DNA from: Prillingera fragicola
Taxonomy: Eukaryota; Basidiomycota; Tremellomycetes; Trichosporonales; Trichosporonaceae
Length of the DNA: 64,000 nucleotides
Direction: 5' to 3'
Assembly (NCBI GenBank): GCA_002335605.1
Contig: BEDY01000005.1
Location: 744,001-808,000 of the forward strand
In this document: one piece after another, positions 51,590 through 62,878 of the stretch
Layout of the letters: the number at the start of each line of letters is the position of its first letter
Position numbering within the stretch: position 1 is the stretch's first letter
Program-made: the position numbers and the translations under genes
Notes under the pieces: generated by a model
The model's database searches: none
Seen by the model: only the letters and a program-made list of their open reading frames with translations
What the model was told of the DNA's origin: nothing

Positions 51590-53325
51590 CTCATTGCACT
51601 CAGCATGGTGAGGCATGGGGCAATGGGAGCCATGGGGAGGATTGGGGAGGAGACGGGATGCAGGGACTTCGGGTGAAGGATGAAACGCGACAGAGGCTTG
51701 AGGGGTATCACAGTGTACGGCATCTCCGTGACTGCAGCGTAGTAGAGCACGTTTTACATTACCATGTATAGTTTACCTTACGTCTTGCAACGTGACGATG
51801 CTGCGACGCGTTACAATTCCAAACGTGCAGCACATGTTCAGATACAGTGCCTCGGATTGTTATCACGGTATTATGTCACATTTGTGTTCATGTAGTGAAG
51901 GGGGCAAGACTACAACAGAAAAATGGCTACAAAGTTGAAGAAGTATCAGCGACGTATAGTCCTCGGACCACCCAAAGAGGCGAGCAAGCTCGCCAGGGGC
52001 GGACAAGGGTGGACGACGTTTCGCCGGCCGGGCAACACGCAAACGAGGCAAGCCTCACTACGCAAGACACCGACACAGGTTGTCTAGACCTAAAGCGTTC
52101 TTCTTCCAGTGCGGCTAGTAAGGGCCTCCCGGGGGATGTAGGTAGGCTCTAGGCAAATGCGCCTGGGTAACAGGATGAAGGGGTTGGAGTTGGGAGGATT
52201 GCAAAGGAGAAAGACTGGGGAGTGCTGGGGCGGGGAAATGGGAAGGCGGACGATGGTCAGTAGCGGCTGCGCCGATCCAACGGAATGTCGTGCATGGCGA
52301 TAAGGTAGATTGTGGACTGGCTGTCGAAAGTGGATGCTGAAGTGAAAGAAGAGTTGCCAGTTCTTTTCAATAGTTTGGACGGGCGGTGCGAGACATTTCG
52401 GTGCGAGGGCGCGATGGACAGCGGCGGCCTGTCCACGTCATTTAATTTGAGATGTTGATAACAGCTTGGTCGATCGCCATGTTGTTGACACGCGTGAAAC
52501 GGAATGTCACTATCGCCTTGACCAAAGCGACAGAACGCGTCTTGATGTTCTGGCCGGTCATGTGCTAGCATGTCTCGGTGTCCAGGAAGGTCCAAACCAT
52601 ACGCTATCCTGATAATGCTGTACATTACTGGACGTATAATTATTTAAGAATAGCAAGTGAGATTCAGCTGTGAGCCCTCAAGCACAATAACCCTTCCCGT
52701 GTTCAATCCGTACCTCGTTTTACACTCCCCGCCCCCTGTCAGCCTGTCGCACCAGTTGGTTTCGTTTCGGAACAGATACGGCAGACCCGCGCCAAAAGAA
52801 CTGGCCAAGCCGCTTCTGCCAGCATACGGGACAGACTCTGGTACACGCAATGTGGAAGCTGCACTGTTGATACCAGTTGCTACAGGAACACGGATCTGTT
52901 TGCAGGGAGCGTCGCAGCTGCGCCGTTACCGTCTTCCCTCGGGTTCAGAGGCACACCATCTTCGAACTTCTGAAGCTACGGGCCTGGCAGTTCCTGTAAC
53001 ATCGGGTCTTGCTGTTTCTGGGACGATTAGTAGCGACCGATGAGCTGGTTGGCAAGGGTGACCTCGTAATTTCGGGCACGAGCCGTCTACTCATGTCGTG
53101 AAGCGGGCAGTCGTGCCGCTGCTGAGAGCGGCTCCCACACAAAGCCAAAGGCCGCGAGACCTGCGCGATGTGCTTGAAAGACGAATCGATGAGACTATAT
53201 ACCATACAATGGAGTCGCTCTGCCGCTCCCAGTGACTCTCATCCTACACGTCCACATGATGGTCAGACGGCCTGTCAAGATCCATCACAACATCGACATC
53301 AACGCAGCATAATAGCACGCTGTCA
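51590..53325. other. Intergenic region, no supported gene
   Basis: These 1.7 kb are less GC-rich than their surroundings. An ATG-initiated 122-codon frame on the minus strand (52257-52625) and a 128-codon frame on the plus strand from a GTG (52657) have no recognisable domain, so neither is called. Confidence 0.45.
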
Positions 53326-54063
53326 ATGGAGCATTCGCCCACAACAGAGCGGCCTAACAAAGTTGAAGCACCTCCACCACCAAACGCACGACCAGTTCCC
53401 CCGCGACCTTTACCACGCGCCATGCCTACCCCAGCACACCCCTTCCTGGTTGATCAGACCAAATACCTCAGCCGACGAGCCAGCACGGCTTCGTTCAGGA
53501 GTACTGCCAGCAGCAGTAGCTCTGTGAGCAGATCCAGTGCTGGTCACCCGGCAAGCTACTCTACACCAAGTACATTCAGCGCGGGAAACTCTCCCAACAG
53601 CAGTATTCCTCTAGACCCAACCTGGCCATTCACATCACGGCCATGTACGTCCAGCAGCCGCGTTTCCGCGCCACTCGGCGCGGCCGCTCCTATTTTCAGC
53701 CGAACATGTAGGCACACCGACGAACCACCACCCGTGCCTCCAAAGACAGCCTCTGTCATCTCGTCCGTGTCTTCCGCCTCGTCGGTGGCTACTGCCCCCA
53801 ATACCCCATCTCCTGAACACTCTCCCCCTTCACCCATCGACCGCCGATGTCTCACATGGATGCGTGATGCCGAGAACCAGGAGTATTACTTTGGATCTGT
53901 CGCCAATCGCTCAGCGGTGACAATGACTGTTGAGGAGCGAGGGGTTCGCCGTGAGATTCTCCCAGATCTGCAGGCCGTCGAGAGCGTGGAAGTACTCGAC
54001 GAAGAGTCCTCGCCATTGGGCGGCAAATGCAACATTAAAGCTCGTCTCTGTCAGCGATTTTGA
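53326..54063 (+). CDS. Uncharacterised Ser/Pro-rich protein
   Basis: A single exon of 245 codons starts at an ATG. The first 170 residues are Pro- and Ser-rich, with PPPPNARPVPPRPLPR and poly-Ser. The last 70 residues (CLTWMRDAENQEYYFGSVAN and onward) look folded, with alternating hydrophobics. I recognise no family. The frame is the only one here with Ser/Pro composition like the neighbouring proteins' disordered regions, which supports coding, but splice variants at the 3' end are possible. Confidence 0.5.
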   Translation: MEHSPTTERPNKVEAPPPPNARPVPPRPLPRAMPTPAHPFLVDQTKYLSRRASTASFRSTASSSSSVSRSSAGHPASYSTPSTFSAGNSPNSSIPLDPTWPFTSRPCTSSSRVSAPLGAAAPIFSRTCRHTDEPPPVPPKTASVISSVSSASSVATAPNTPSPEHSPPSPIDRRCLTWMRDAENQEYYFGSVANRSAVTMTVEERGVRREILPDLQAVESVEVLDEESSPLGGKCNIKARLCQRF

Positions 54064-54405
54064 GATTCCAACGCCCACCAACAATTCGCCACCCATCAAC
54101 AACCACCTTCTCTCCCTAAAACGGCCCTCCCAGCACTCTTTCGAATCTTGCATCACACCACACGTTAGCGACACAAGCGCACATCAATCACACACTCTCT
54201 CCTATGTAGTTTATATCGTGTATATAGCATAAGGCTGGCTTGCCATCTTCATAATCTCAATGCCACTGAATGGCTGTATTCCTCCGCCACCAGGTGTACC
54301 CTGAATTTGCCACGCGAGACTTGTGACACGTCTGCACGCGACGATCAAACTCCCAAGTCATTTACAAGGCTGTTGCTTCGTCCATTGCTCTCCAACACTC
54401 TCACC
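54064..54405. promoter_or_regulatory. Upstream region of the p24 gene
   Basis: These 342 bp lie between the uncharacterised gene and the p24 gene. A pyrimidine-rich leader precedes the ATG (54370-54403). No other motif is claimed. Confidence 0.4.
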
Positions 54406-55294
54406 ATGCGGCTCTCCTCGCTCCTCATTGCGGCACCATTGCTGTCGGCTGTCCAAGTGTGTAGCTGCTAGAACTTTCGCTGCAGGCTGGGTCACGCTGA
54501 CATCCTAGGCCCTCCACTTCTACTTTGAGTCCAACGAGAGGCGATGCTTCCTCGAGGAGCTGCCATCAGACACCATCGTTGAGGGTATGCATCAGGGCCA
54601 CGGTGGAAAGGATTATCACTGACGCTGGCTCTAGGTCACTACCGCGCCTTGATGTGGGAGGAGGCCAAGAATGAGTGGCAGGCCAACGAGAAGCTCGGCA
54701 TTCACGTCAATGTCGAGGTGAGTTTAACGTGTGCTCCACCATGGCGTCGCTGACACGCACAGGACATGGCCACTGGAGCTACTGTCGTCAACACTCGTGG
54801 TCCCAACGAGGGGCGCTTCACCTTTACTTCGCACGACTCGGGTGAGCTGCTCGCGAACCGCAATGGCTGCGCACGCTAACACCTACGCAGGAGACCACAA
54901 CATTTGTCTGTACACGAACACCACTGGCGGCTGGATGAGCGGCAACGAGCACATCAAGCTGTACCTCGATATCAACGTTGGCTCATCCAAGCAGGACACC
55001 AAGTAAGTGCTCGAGGATTTTGCCGAGGGGAGCTCCACTCACAACCGCAGGCAAGACGCCGACCACGTCTCCACTCTGGCTTCCAAGCTTCGCGAGCTGA
55101 ACAAGAAGGTCGCCGACATTCAGCGTGAACAGCGCTACTTGCGTGAAGTCGAGGCCGTCTTCCGTGACCTGTCAGAGCACACCAACTCGCGCGCGGTGTG
55201 GTGGAGTCTGGGACAGATGGCAGTGTTGATCGCGGCTGGTGTGTGGCAGATGCGCCACCTCAAGGTCTACTTTGAGGACAAGAAGCTGCGATAA
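54406..55294 (+). CDS. p24-family ER-Golgi cargo receptor (Erp1/p24-alpha type)
   Basis: Six exons: 54406-54456, 54509-54584, 54635-54717, 54763-54841, 54891-55002 and 55051-55294, giving 214 residues. A signal peptide (MRLSSLLIAAPLLSAVQA) leads to the GOLD domain: HFYFESNERRCFLEEL with the conserved Cys, GRFTFTSHDSGDHNICLYTN with the partner Cys. A coiled coil (LASKLRELNKKVADIQREQ), a transmembrane helix (WSLGQMAVLIAAGVWQ) and the cytosolic tail follow, ending KKLR, a KKXX COPI-retrieval signal. SEHTNSRAVWWSLGQ and WQMRHLKVYFEDKKL match the alpha subfamily (Erp1/TMED9). p24 proteins form heteromers that select GPI-anchored cargo. Confidence 0.94.
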
Positions 55295-55468
55295 ACGCAT
55301 GTGCGCAGAGGCGAGAGAGAAGAGACGTAGAGCGTGGCCGCGTTGCGGAACGACTGCCAGTACGAGATGCAACGACTTTTAGCATTGACGCTAATGCCAC
55401 GCGCCCAAAACGGAGAGCAATAATATCACAGCAAAACTCAAGAGTCTATGCACATGCATCTAATCTAC

Positions 55469-57314
55469 TTACGCCTCGAAACGGTCGGCACCGGCCTCGT
55501 TGCCCTCCTCCCAAGCGGCAACCTGCACGGCACCGCCCTTCTGGACGATAACCTCGAGAATCAGCTGCTTGCCCTCGGCAACAGCAACGTCAACGGCACC
55601 GAGAAGAGTAGTCTTCTTGGTGATGGGTGTCCTGATCTCCTCGTCCTCCTCCTCCTCGTCGCTGTACTCATCCTCCGACTCGGTCTTCTCAACGGGGGCA
55701 CGCTCAATCTTCTCGACCTTGACCTCGTCCTTGCCCTCCCAGATCTCGAGAGCGACACGGCCGGCACCGGCCTTGACGGGGATTGCAACTCGCCTCCTGG
55801 AGGGGAGGGGAGCACCAATGTTGAGGATCTTGGCGGCGAAGAGGTCGTCCTTGGCACCGGGGATGACAATGCCAATGGGGGCCGAGGTGCAGGCGAGGGG
55901 CTTCTTGGCAATAGCAAGGACGTCGTCAACCTTGAGGTCGTTGTCGAGGTTGGCGAGGTGGAGGGCCTGGAGGGCACAGCCGACGGCGATGACCTCGGAG
56001 GGGTTGAGGGAAGAGGTGACGGGGGTGGTGGGGGGGACAAGGTAAGAGAGGTTGGACTGGAGACCGGGGAAGAGGGTCGACGAGCCGGCGAGGAGAATCT
56101 CGTCAACCTGGGCAAGCTCAAGGTTGGCATCGGCGAGGACCGACTTGAGCTGAGTAGCGATCTGCGAGTAGACCGAGCTGGCGAGGCCGTCGAAGCGGAT
56201 GCGGTTGATCGAAGTCGAAAGATCGTAGCCGTCCTTGAGCGACTCGACGGCGCAGGTGGCGGGGCCGGTCGAGGCCGAAAGCGAGCGCTTGGTGTGCTCA
56301 ACGGCAAGGCGGAGCTTGGCCTCGGCGCGCTTGTCCTGGACCGAAGCCTTCTCGCCGCAGGGAAGGTCAAGCGCAACCTTGGTCTTCTTAGTGAACTCCT
56401 TGGCGAAGTGCTTAAGGAGAATGTTGTCGAACTCACGGCCGCCGAGCTTGTCGTCACGGCTCTTGGCGAGAACAGTGTACTCACCGTCGGAGACGGCAAT
56501 GACCGAGGTCGAGAGCGAGGTCTCACCCATGTCAAGGACAACAACAGTCTTGTCACGGGCCTCCTCTTCACCAGCGTTGCCCTCCTCGGGGTTGCCAAGG
56601 AGACCACGCTCCTTGCGCTCCTCGGGCATGCCGGCGCGGTAGCCAACCAGGACGGCAGCGGCCTCGTCGAGAACCTGAACGACGTTCATGCCAGCCTCAG
56701 TGGCAGCGGCACGGAGAGCCTCAGTCTGCTCGGCAGTGAACCAAGTCGGGGCCGAGATGACGACCTGGGTAGGCTTGGAGCCAAGGAAGTCGGTAGCCGA
56801 CTGGAAGAGGGTCTGGAGGAAGAGGGTGGTGATCTCGGGGGCAGTGATGGTCTTCTTGGCGGCGGTGGGCTCAGCCACCGCGGGGGTAGCGTAGCCCGAA
56901 GCAGCGGCCGAGCGCGAGCCGGGGGTAGGGGCAGGGGGAGGGGGGACCATGATGTCGACAGTGTACGCGGGGACCTTGGAGTCGGCGATGAGGGGAGCAG
57001 TAAGGATGGCAGTGTGGTCGACCTCGTCGTAGGTGTGACCGAGCAGGTTACGGAAGCCCATGATCGTGTTGTGGCCGTTCTTCACGAGCTGGGGCTTGGC
57101 ACCGTTGCCGATGTAGACCTGGTCGTCGACGTACGAGACGGCGCAAGCAATCTGGCGCTCGCCGTCCTCGTTGGCAATGCACGAGGCATGGCCCTCCTTG
57201 TCGATGACGGCAATCGACGCGTACGACTGTCCAAAGTTGACACCAAGAATAGCAGGCGACCTAGAATGTTTGTTAGCAACATGAGACCAGAAGGATTAGG
57301 CTGGTGACGCACAT
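55469..57314 (-). CDS. SSZ1: Ssz1, Hsp70-like subunit of the ribosome-associated complex
   Basis: The coding sequence is 57314-57313 (A and T of the start codon) joined to 57260-55469, giving 597 residues. The protein starts MSPAILGVNFGQSYASIAVI, with the Hsp70 nucleotide-binding fold: IANEDGERQIACAVSYVDD, VVISAPTWFTAEQTEALR, VLDEAAAVLVGYRAG, VLDMGETSLSTSVI and LLAGSSTLFPGLQ. The C-terminal part is short, with an acidic run (EDEYSDEEEEDEEI), rather than a full substrate-binding domain. Ssz1 pairs with zuotin at the ribosome tunnel exit and assists Ssb in folding nascent chains. Pro/Ala insertion PPPPAPTPGSRS is a linker. The 52-nt intron lies inside the ATG (separate entry). A large antisense frame over the gene is a shadow. 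Confidence 0.93.
57261..57312 (-). other. Intron splitting the SSZ1 start codon (AT|G)
   Basis: On the minus strand the intron starts GTGCGT right after AT, carries GCTAAC as branch motif and ends TTCTAG before G. Joining AT to G gives ATG followed by TCG CCT GCT, the expected Ser-Pro-Ala start. GTGCGT donors recur here in NUP159, DCN1 and CDC10. The unspliced ATG would instead read into a stop after 13 codons, and the next in-frame ATG is far inside the ATPase domain. Confidence 0.8.
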
Positions 57315-58160
57315 TGTAGGTAAAATTATGCTTTCTTAATGCTGTAAAAGGGGATTAATCGAAAGAAGTCGCGTTCTTGGTCGACTCTGGGGTGATTTGT
57401 TGTGCTTCGCCTGGCTGGTTGCCGATGTAGCGAGCTTTTGGATAGGTTTGGAGGTGGTCTGCTCGAAAAACTTGAGATGACTACTTGCTGGCGATCATCT
57501 GCCACACTCGACGGGCACAACGCCCCACCCAGGCAGTCGGCCAGGCAGAGCACCCCGGCGTTATAGCCTCGGCTTCCCTTGTGGCAGCTTGGGGTCCCCA
57601 CATTCGACCTCCACCCTGCGTTTCAACCTGCAACATGGTCTGCGCGCTTTGTCCTCCATCTTACAGATCGCATCGCGCTTGTCCAGCCAATGATTAGCTT
57701 TTCTACCTCACCTCTGCCAGTCTTGCAAAGCTCTTGCTAGGTTTATCGAAGCCCATTGAGCTGCTGCATACCTCGCACGATGACTGTCAACGACAGGCGC
57801 ACCTCCCACGCTGCACCTTCCCACCTTCCCACCTTTCACACATCGAACAATGGTGGGCCCTCGTCCACCATTGACTTACCCTGGGTGCGTTAGCGCTGGC
57901 CTGTGCGGGGAGGGCCTTTGCGCCGCTGGGTATTCTGTTCTTGTGTTGGCTTCCTTTCACTGCACCTTGCTGTCTGGAGTTGCATTCTCTCACATCTTCG
58001 ACATATCCTATCGAGGGGGAGACCTCGACCCCAGTTACTAGTTACTAATATTGTACTTGCGCAGCGTCCTCTCTGATACGGCCGATTGTTTTTATCTTGA
58101 TCTTGATTGTCTTTAACATTCGTTTGTCCTACGTCACTGGAGGCTTTCCAGACTCACTGC
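57315..58160. promoter_or_regulatory. Divergent region between SSZ1 and the CRIB gene
   Basis: These 846 bp hold the upstream regions of both genes. A short direct repeat of CCTTCCCACC occurs at about 57815-57835. No gene is supported. Confidence 0.45.
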
Positions 58161-61048
58161 ATGGCCATGCATCCTGGCCGCGACTCCCCAGCTCGGCGTC
58201 GCCAGCCTCCGCCCAACAAGAGCTTGCCTGGCTTACCAGACATCAAGCACTTTGCTGTTCAAGAAGGGAGCGGGAGGTGAGTCCATGGGGGTTTTTAGGG
58301 GTGTCTAGGCCTAGCTGACGCGATGCTGCAGCCCGGAGGTGTCCCATGCACCACTGCCCAGACCTTCAGCACCCTTCGCAATGCTATCTGCGTCCCGATC
58401 GTCCTCTCCCCAGAGAAGTGTATCAGACTTGCACACGAGTCACAGTAATCTCTCGCTACGCTCTTATACCAGCTCTTGCCGCACACCGGTGGCATCCTCT
58501 CCAGCTTCCGGACCTGGACGAGATTGGGGCCGCCAACAGTTCCACCACCCTCGAAGCCCCTCCACACCTATTCTGTCAGGCTGGTCAACGTCCCCAACCC
58601 TGTCACTTGCTATACACAGGCAGACCTCTACGCCTGTATCGGGGTTGAGCAATCGCTCCATATCAACCACCTTTCCGCTCGAGAAATCGCCTCAAAAATT
58701 GCAAAGGAAACAGTCGAGTGCCTCAATGATGTACAGAAGCATTGGGCGAGGACTTGGAAGGGTGGGCAGTGTGATGAAGCGTAGTAATCAGCAGCCATCG
58801 CTGGCGTCCCCAAGTCCGACTTCTCCGCACTACCCTCATGGCGGTATAGGAGCCACCCCATTGTCTCCGTCGCCTGGTAGTGGTACCAGTGGACACACAA
58901 CTCGAACGCTGGCACCAGCATGGACAGGCCGGCAAGCACGAGAAGGGAGTAGCAATGGACTGCAAGATGTGTTCGAGGACACAAAAGAACCCTTGTCTTC
59001 TTTTGGCCGTTCTCAACAGCAAGAGGTAGATTACCCCCCAGGATGGCTCCGTATGCAACCCCCGGCACACGATAGTGCCGACGCGGGTGTGAGCAAGCCA
59101 TTCAATGTCCAGGTTTGTACACTTTCTACTGAACTAGACTGACCGGAAGCACGACCTGCACGTCACCCCAGATCTCCAGGGCATGCCGCCAGAGTGGATC
59201 GCGACCTTGCGGTCTCAAGGTCTATCCGAACAGGATCTACTCCTCATCACAGCTGCCCAGCAGAAGCAGCGGGCTGCTCCTCTCGTAAGCCTACAAACTA
59301 AAATGCCCACGGCGCCAGAACCTCGGTACACATCTCGCTTGGCAGCTCCCGCTTTCTCTGCCATAGCTACGTCTTCAAAACGCCACAGCGCAGCCCCAAC
59401 ATCTGAGATGGGAGCCCTCTCTCGTCGATCCATATTGGCCAAACTGCGCTCAGATTCGGACAGTGTGGCAAGTCGTTCTCAACGTGCCACTTTACTCTCT
59501 CCCTCCCGTGGACCGCACACTCTGGGAGGCTCGAGCCGAGACGGCAGTGATGCTGGGTCAATTGTGTCGTCTCGCACCCCGTCCTTTATTGACGGTGCTC
59601 TTGAGATGGCGTCATCGCGTCGTCTATCTGACGAGCTGCGAGGCTTCCAAGACCTCGAAATAAGTACCGGCGAAGGATGGGCGGCCAGTATTTTGGCCGC
59701 CTGGGAGGATGACACTGTTGTGCCTCCTCCGCGTACGACATCTCTCTCCCACATTTCGCAGACGCTGGATTCGGCCCCTGCCAACCGCTCCAGCATCATT
59801 CCCAGTGCAAAGTGGCGACCACCAGTCGGCATACCCGTGATGGCGATAACTCAGTCGCCAGCGATGTCAAAAGCGGCGTCAATCGGCGTCAACTCGCGCG
59901 TTTCCACGCCAGTTTGGGAAGCAGAGAGCCGTAACCAGGGCGAGAGTGAAGAGGATGAGCGACCTCTGCGGAGGCGAAGCAAGTCACTTGAAATCGTCTT
60001 GTTGAGGTCAACGATATCCTCATCTCCTCCGTCTTCTCCCCGGCTGATTGCCCCGGATTCTGGGAGCGGTACATCGGCTGTCAAACTCGCCCCTGGAGTG
60101 CGCAACCTGCGCCATTCGTTTGACTCATTTGGCGTGGCACGCTCGGTCGACAGTAGCTGCAGCGACACAACCAAGAGCAGCTTCGAACGCACTCCGGCGT
60201 CATCAGACGTCGACCCGAGCACCCCGCCAAACTCTGCCAACATGGAGGGCGAGGCAAGGCGTGACGTCAAATCAGCCAACATCTCTCAGCGCCTGCTTCT
60301 GCAGCCTGCTTCGCCTGGCGGCTCGCCCCTACCCCATCGAGAGCTGTCCAAGGACTCGATTCCACAGGACTCAGACGACAAGCACATTAGCGTCTCGACA
60401 ATCTCGTCAGAGTATCTGCACCGGTTCTCTGTCCTCCCAGCCCGAATTGTACCTGCTCCCGACCTGGCCAACACGAAAGACAGCGACGATTCCACTGGGA
60501 GCAGCATACCCGACTCGCACAACCGCTCCGACCACTTTTCCTTCCCTGCATCCGCCACATCTGGTGACTACTCAACCTCCCCCAGCAGCGCCACCCACAC
60601 GCACTCGGAAGGCAGCGAGAGCGACCTGCCCTACCTCGGTACGATCGGTTTTGGCTCGAGTGGCATCGTCAGCGGGCCGGGGGGAGTAAGCAGTGCGGTT
60701 TCCGCGCTCGGACTGTGCCTCAACCTCGATGGGACACCCCCGACCCCAGCAGGGTCCATCTTCGAGCGCCCTGACAGCTACTACCGGAATACCGGCGCGA
60801 GTCTGAGTCGAATGAGTTCGATCGCGAGCAGTACCCACTCGTACGCCCTGCACGAGGTCACTGTGCAGCGCGCCTACACCCGCGTGCTCCGGCGCGTGAC
60901 AGAGAGTACCGAGACGGCCAGCGCGGAGGCGGGCGACTGCAAGACGAGCGAGGGAAGCCGCGGTGGCGACTCGATAGGCGGCGCGATGGGGGCTCTCGAG
61001 GAGGCGGCATGGCGCGTCGCTGTCACTGAGCGTGATGAATGCCGTTAG
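58161..61048 (+). CDS. CRIB (p21-Rho-binding) domain protein without a kinase domain
   Basis: Exons 58161-58276, 58332-59112 and 59150-61048 give 931 residues. Ser-rich segments flank a CRIB-like motif at about 292-320: VSKPFNVQ-HDLHVTPDLQG-MPPEWIATL, where the HxxH core and the following MPPEW match the PAK family. Intron 2 falls exactly between Gln299 and the first His and restores the motif. No kinase, PH or SH3 domain follows; the remaining 600 residues are Ser/Pro-rich. It is therefore a candidate Cdc42/Rac effector or scaffold; that role is inference. The start could be ATG 58161 or the in-frame ATG two codons later (58167). Confidence 0.82.
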
Positions 61049-61239
61049 GGGTGGTTGTTCAGACTCGAGACTTCTCTTTGCCAAGGACAATGTTGTGTTC
61101 CTTAGTATATCCTAGAGCTGGGTTAGTAGTGCCTCAATGCGCATGTCGGTATACTATGCATGACCAGTGCGCCAATACACAAATGGTCTCGAGGGGTCGT
61201 TGTCTTCTCTATCTGGGGCCTACACAGCGCAGAGTCGGT

Positions 61240-62256
61240 CTATGCCTTTTTGGCCCGCGCGTATTCGACAAAGTCGTCGATAGTGGATGGCCAGGCGGCT
61301 GTAATGTCAGCGAGCTGCGACACGGGTAGGCTTACCTTCTTCGTCATACTCCTTGTATTCCGAGTCGATGCTGCGAATGAAATCTATAAGGAGCGACCAA
61401 GTGTCCTTGCTAACGGCCTTGCCGCGGTCCTGCTGGAACTCGAGCCACATCTCGAGGTCGTCCATGCTGAACGGAGGAGGTCCGTTGCCGGTGCTTGCGC
61501 TCGTGTTGGCAAGAGCACTGGGGTTTGCCGTGAGAGCCGGGCGGAGGAAGAGGTTCCACATGTCGATAGCTGTGCGTTAGCTAGGCTGTGACTTTTGAGC
61601 TTACCAGTCTCCAGAGCGAGTGAGCGGGCTCCTGGAGCCTTGCAAAGGTCAAAGGTGTGCATGTACACTTTCTTGAAGTATTCCGCGTCCGAGTTCAGCT
61701 GCTTTCGCAGCTGGGGGAGAGCCGCCTTCATCTTGGCTGTCGAGTCAATCCTAAACCAAGTCAGCATGGCATCCAAACAGAACGAGCTTACGTTGGGTCA
61801 ATGGCCATCCAACCTGAGACAAAAGGCTCCTTCTCCCACTCGCCAGTCGCCTTCGAACCGAGGTCAGCTGCAAGGCAGAAGAGTACCGAGTCAGATGACG
61901 GATCAATGTCGATCTCGTTGCAGAGCTGCATGGTGCCCTCAATAGTGATCAGCTTGGGGTTGGAAGGGTCTACAGGTCAGCAGAGCTCGACGACACCTTT
62001 GGCTGCTTACCCCTAAACTTGTCCCAGATCTCGCCGACCTTCTTCGAGTTGTCACGGGATGCCGAGCGCGACGAGTCGCCACCTTCTGTAAAGTACGCAT
62101 TGATAGCGTTGGTGAGGTTGTACTTGTGCTTCTTGAGCCACTTGGTGGCGTCGGTCGGACTGTGAAGGTTAGAGCTGCTATACACGACTATACGCACGAT
62201 GCACCTGTCACCTCACGGAACTCGCTAATGAGCGCCTTCTCGTTACTCTTGGTCAT
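61240..62256 (-). CDS. DCN1: Dcn1, cullin neddylation E3 (UBA plus PONY domain)
   Basis: Six exons on the minus strand: 62256-62198, 62159-62011, 61969-61792, 61750-61605, 61569-61336 and 61298-61240, giving 274 residues, the usual size. An N-terminal UBA domain ([31 protein letters not shown]) precedes the potentiating neddylation domain: [53 protein letters not shown] and the acidic cullin-binding end [13 protein letters not shown]. Dcn1 binds Ubc12 and cullins and promotes Nedd8 transfer. Exon 1 uses a GTGCGT donor; the nearer GTGCAT would break phase. It is convergent with the CRIB gene and divergent from CDC10. Confidence 0.94.
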
Positions 62257-62878
62257 AGGACGAGACTGGTGTGCATGTCAGTTTGTGAATTCCACTAAAG
62301 CAAAGGAAGACGAGGCACGCGACAATACAGACCATTGTGGACTTGGTCTTCTGTGTGGGAGGACTGTTTACGCCGGGGGAGCGATTGAACCACGCTGCCA
62401 GACGGAATAAGAGTATCGCCGAGAAGAGAGTGATGAGAAGAGTGTAGAGTATGGTGAGCGTGTGCAAGGTAGCTGCTTGCACCTGAGGCTGGTTTGGACA
62501 AGATGGCTACAGAAGAGACAGAAGCGGGGCGGGCGCTGCGACACCAGAGGCACGCGCGCTCACTGTAATGCCCGGCCGGCCTCCACCTGTAATCCAGTCA
62601 AGGCTGTTTTTTTCTTTTCGCGTATTTATTATATTTAATCCCGCGATGCAACTCAGGAACCAGCCATGCTACCATCCCCGCGGGCGGGCGGGACTGAAAC
62701 CACGCGAGGAGGGCACAGAGCGCGTCCAGCGAGAGGGAGGGAGCACACAGCCGCAGCAGCGCACGACGGGCACGGGGCCGCGGGACGCACGACGACAGGT
62801 GCCAACGTCGCGTTCACCTCCTTGCATCGACTCTCTCCTCACATCTAATCCTTACCCATCGATCAAAGCATACCCATC
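62257..62878. promoter_or_regulatory. Divergent region between DCN1 and CDC10
   Basis: These 622 bp hold both upstream regions. An AT-rich patch (62623-62640, TATTTATTATATTTAAT) stands out in GC-rich surroundings about 240 bp before the CDC10 ATG. A minus-strand frame with two hydrophobic runs (62243-62482) overlaps the DCN1 start and is rejected. Confidence 0.5.

Noticed and set aside
52257..52625. 122-codon minus-strand frame starting with ATG
   Set aside because: No domain and no splice pattern; within chance length for this composition.
55448..57307. 619-codon plus-strand frame over SSZ1
   Set aside because: Shadow of the biased codon use of SSZ1, with repetitive Gly, Leu and Val and no domain.
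62243..62482. Small minus-strand frame with two hydrophobic runs
   Set aside because: It overlaps the DCN1 start in another frame, begins at a non-ATG codon and is best explained as DCN1 leader.
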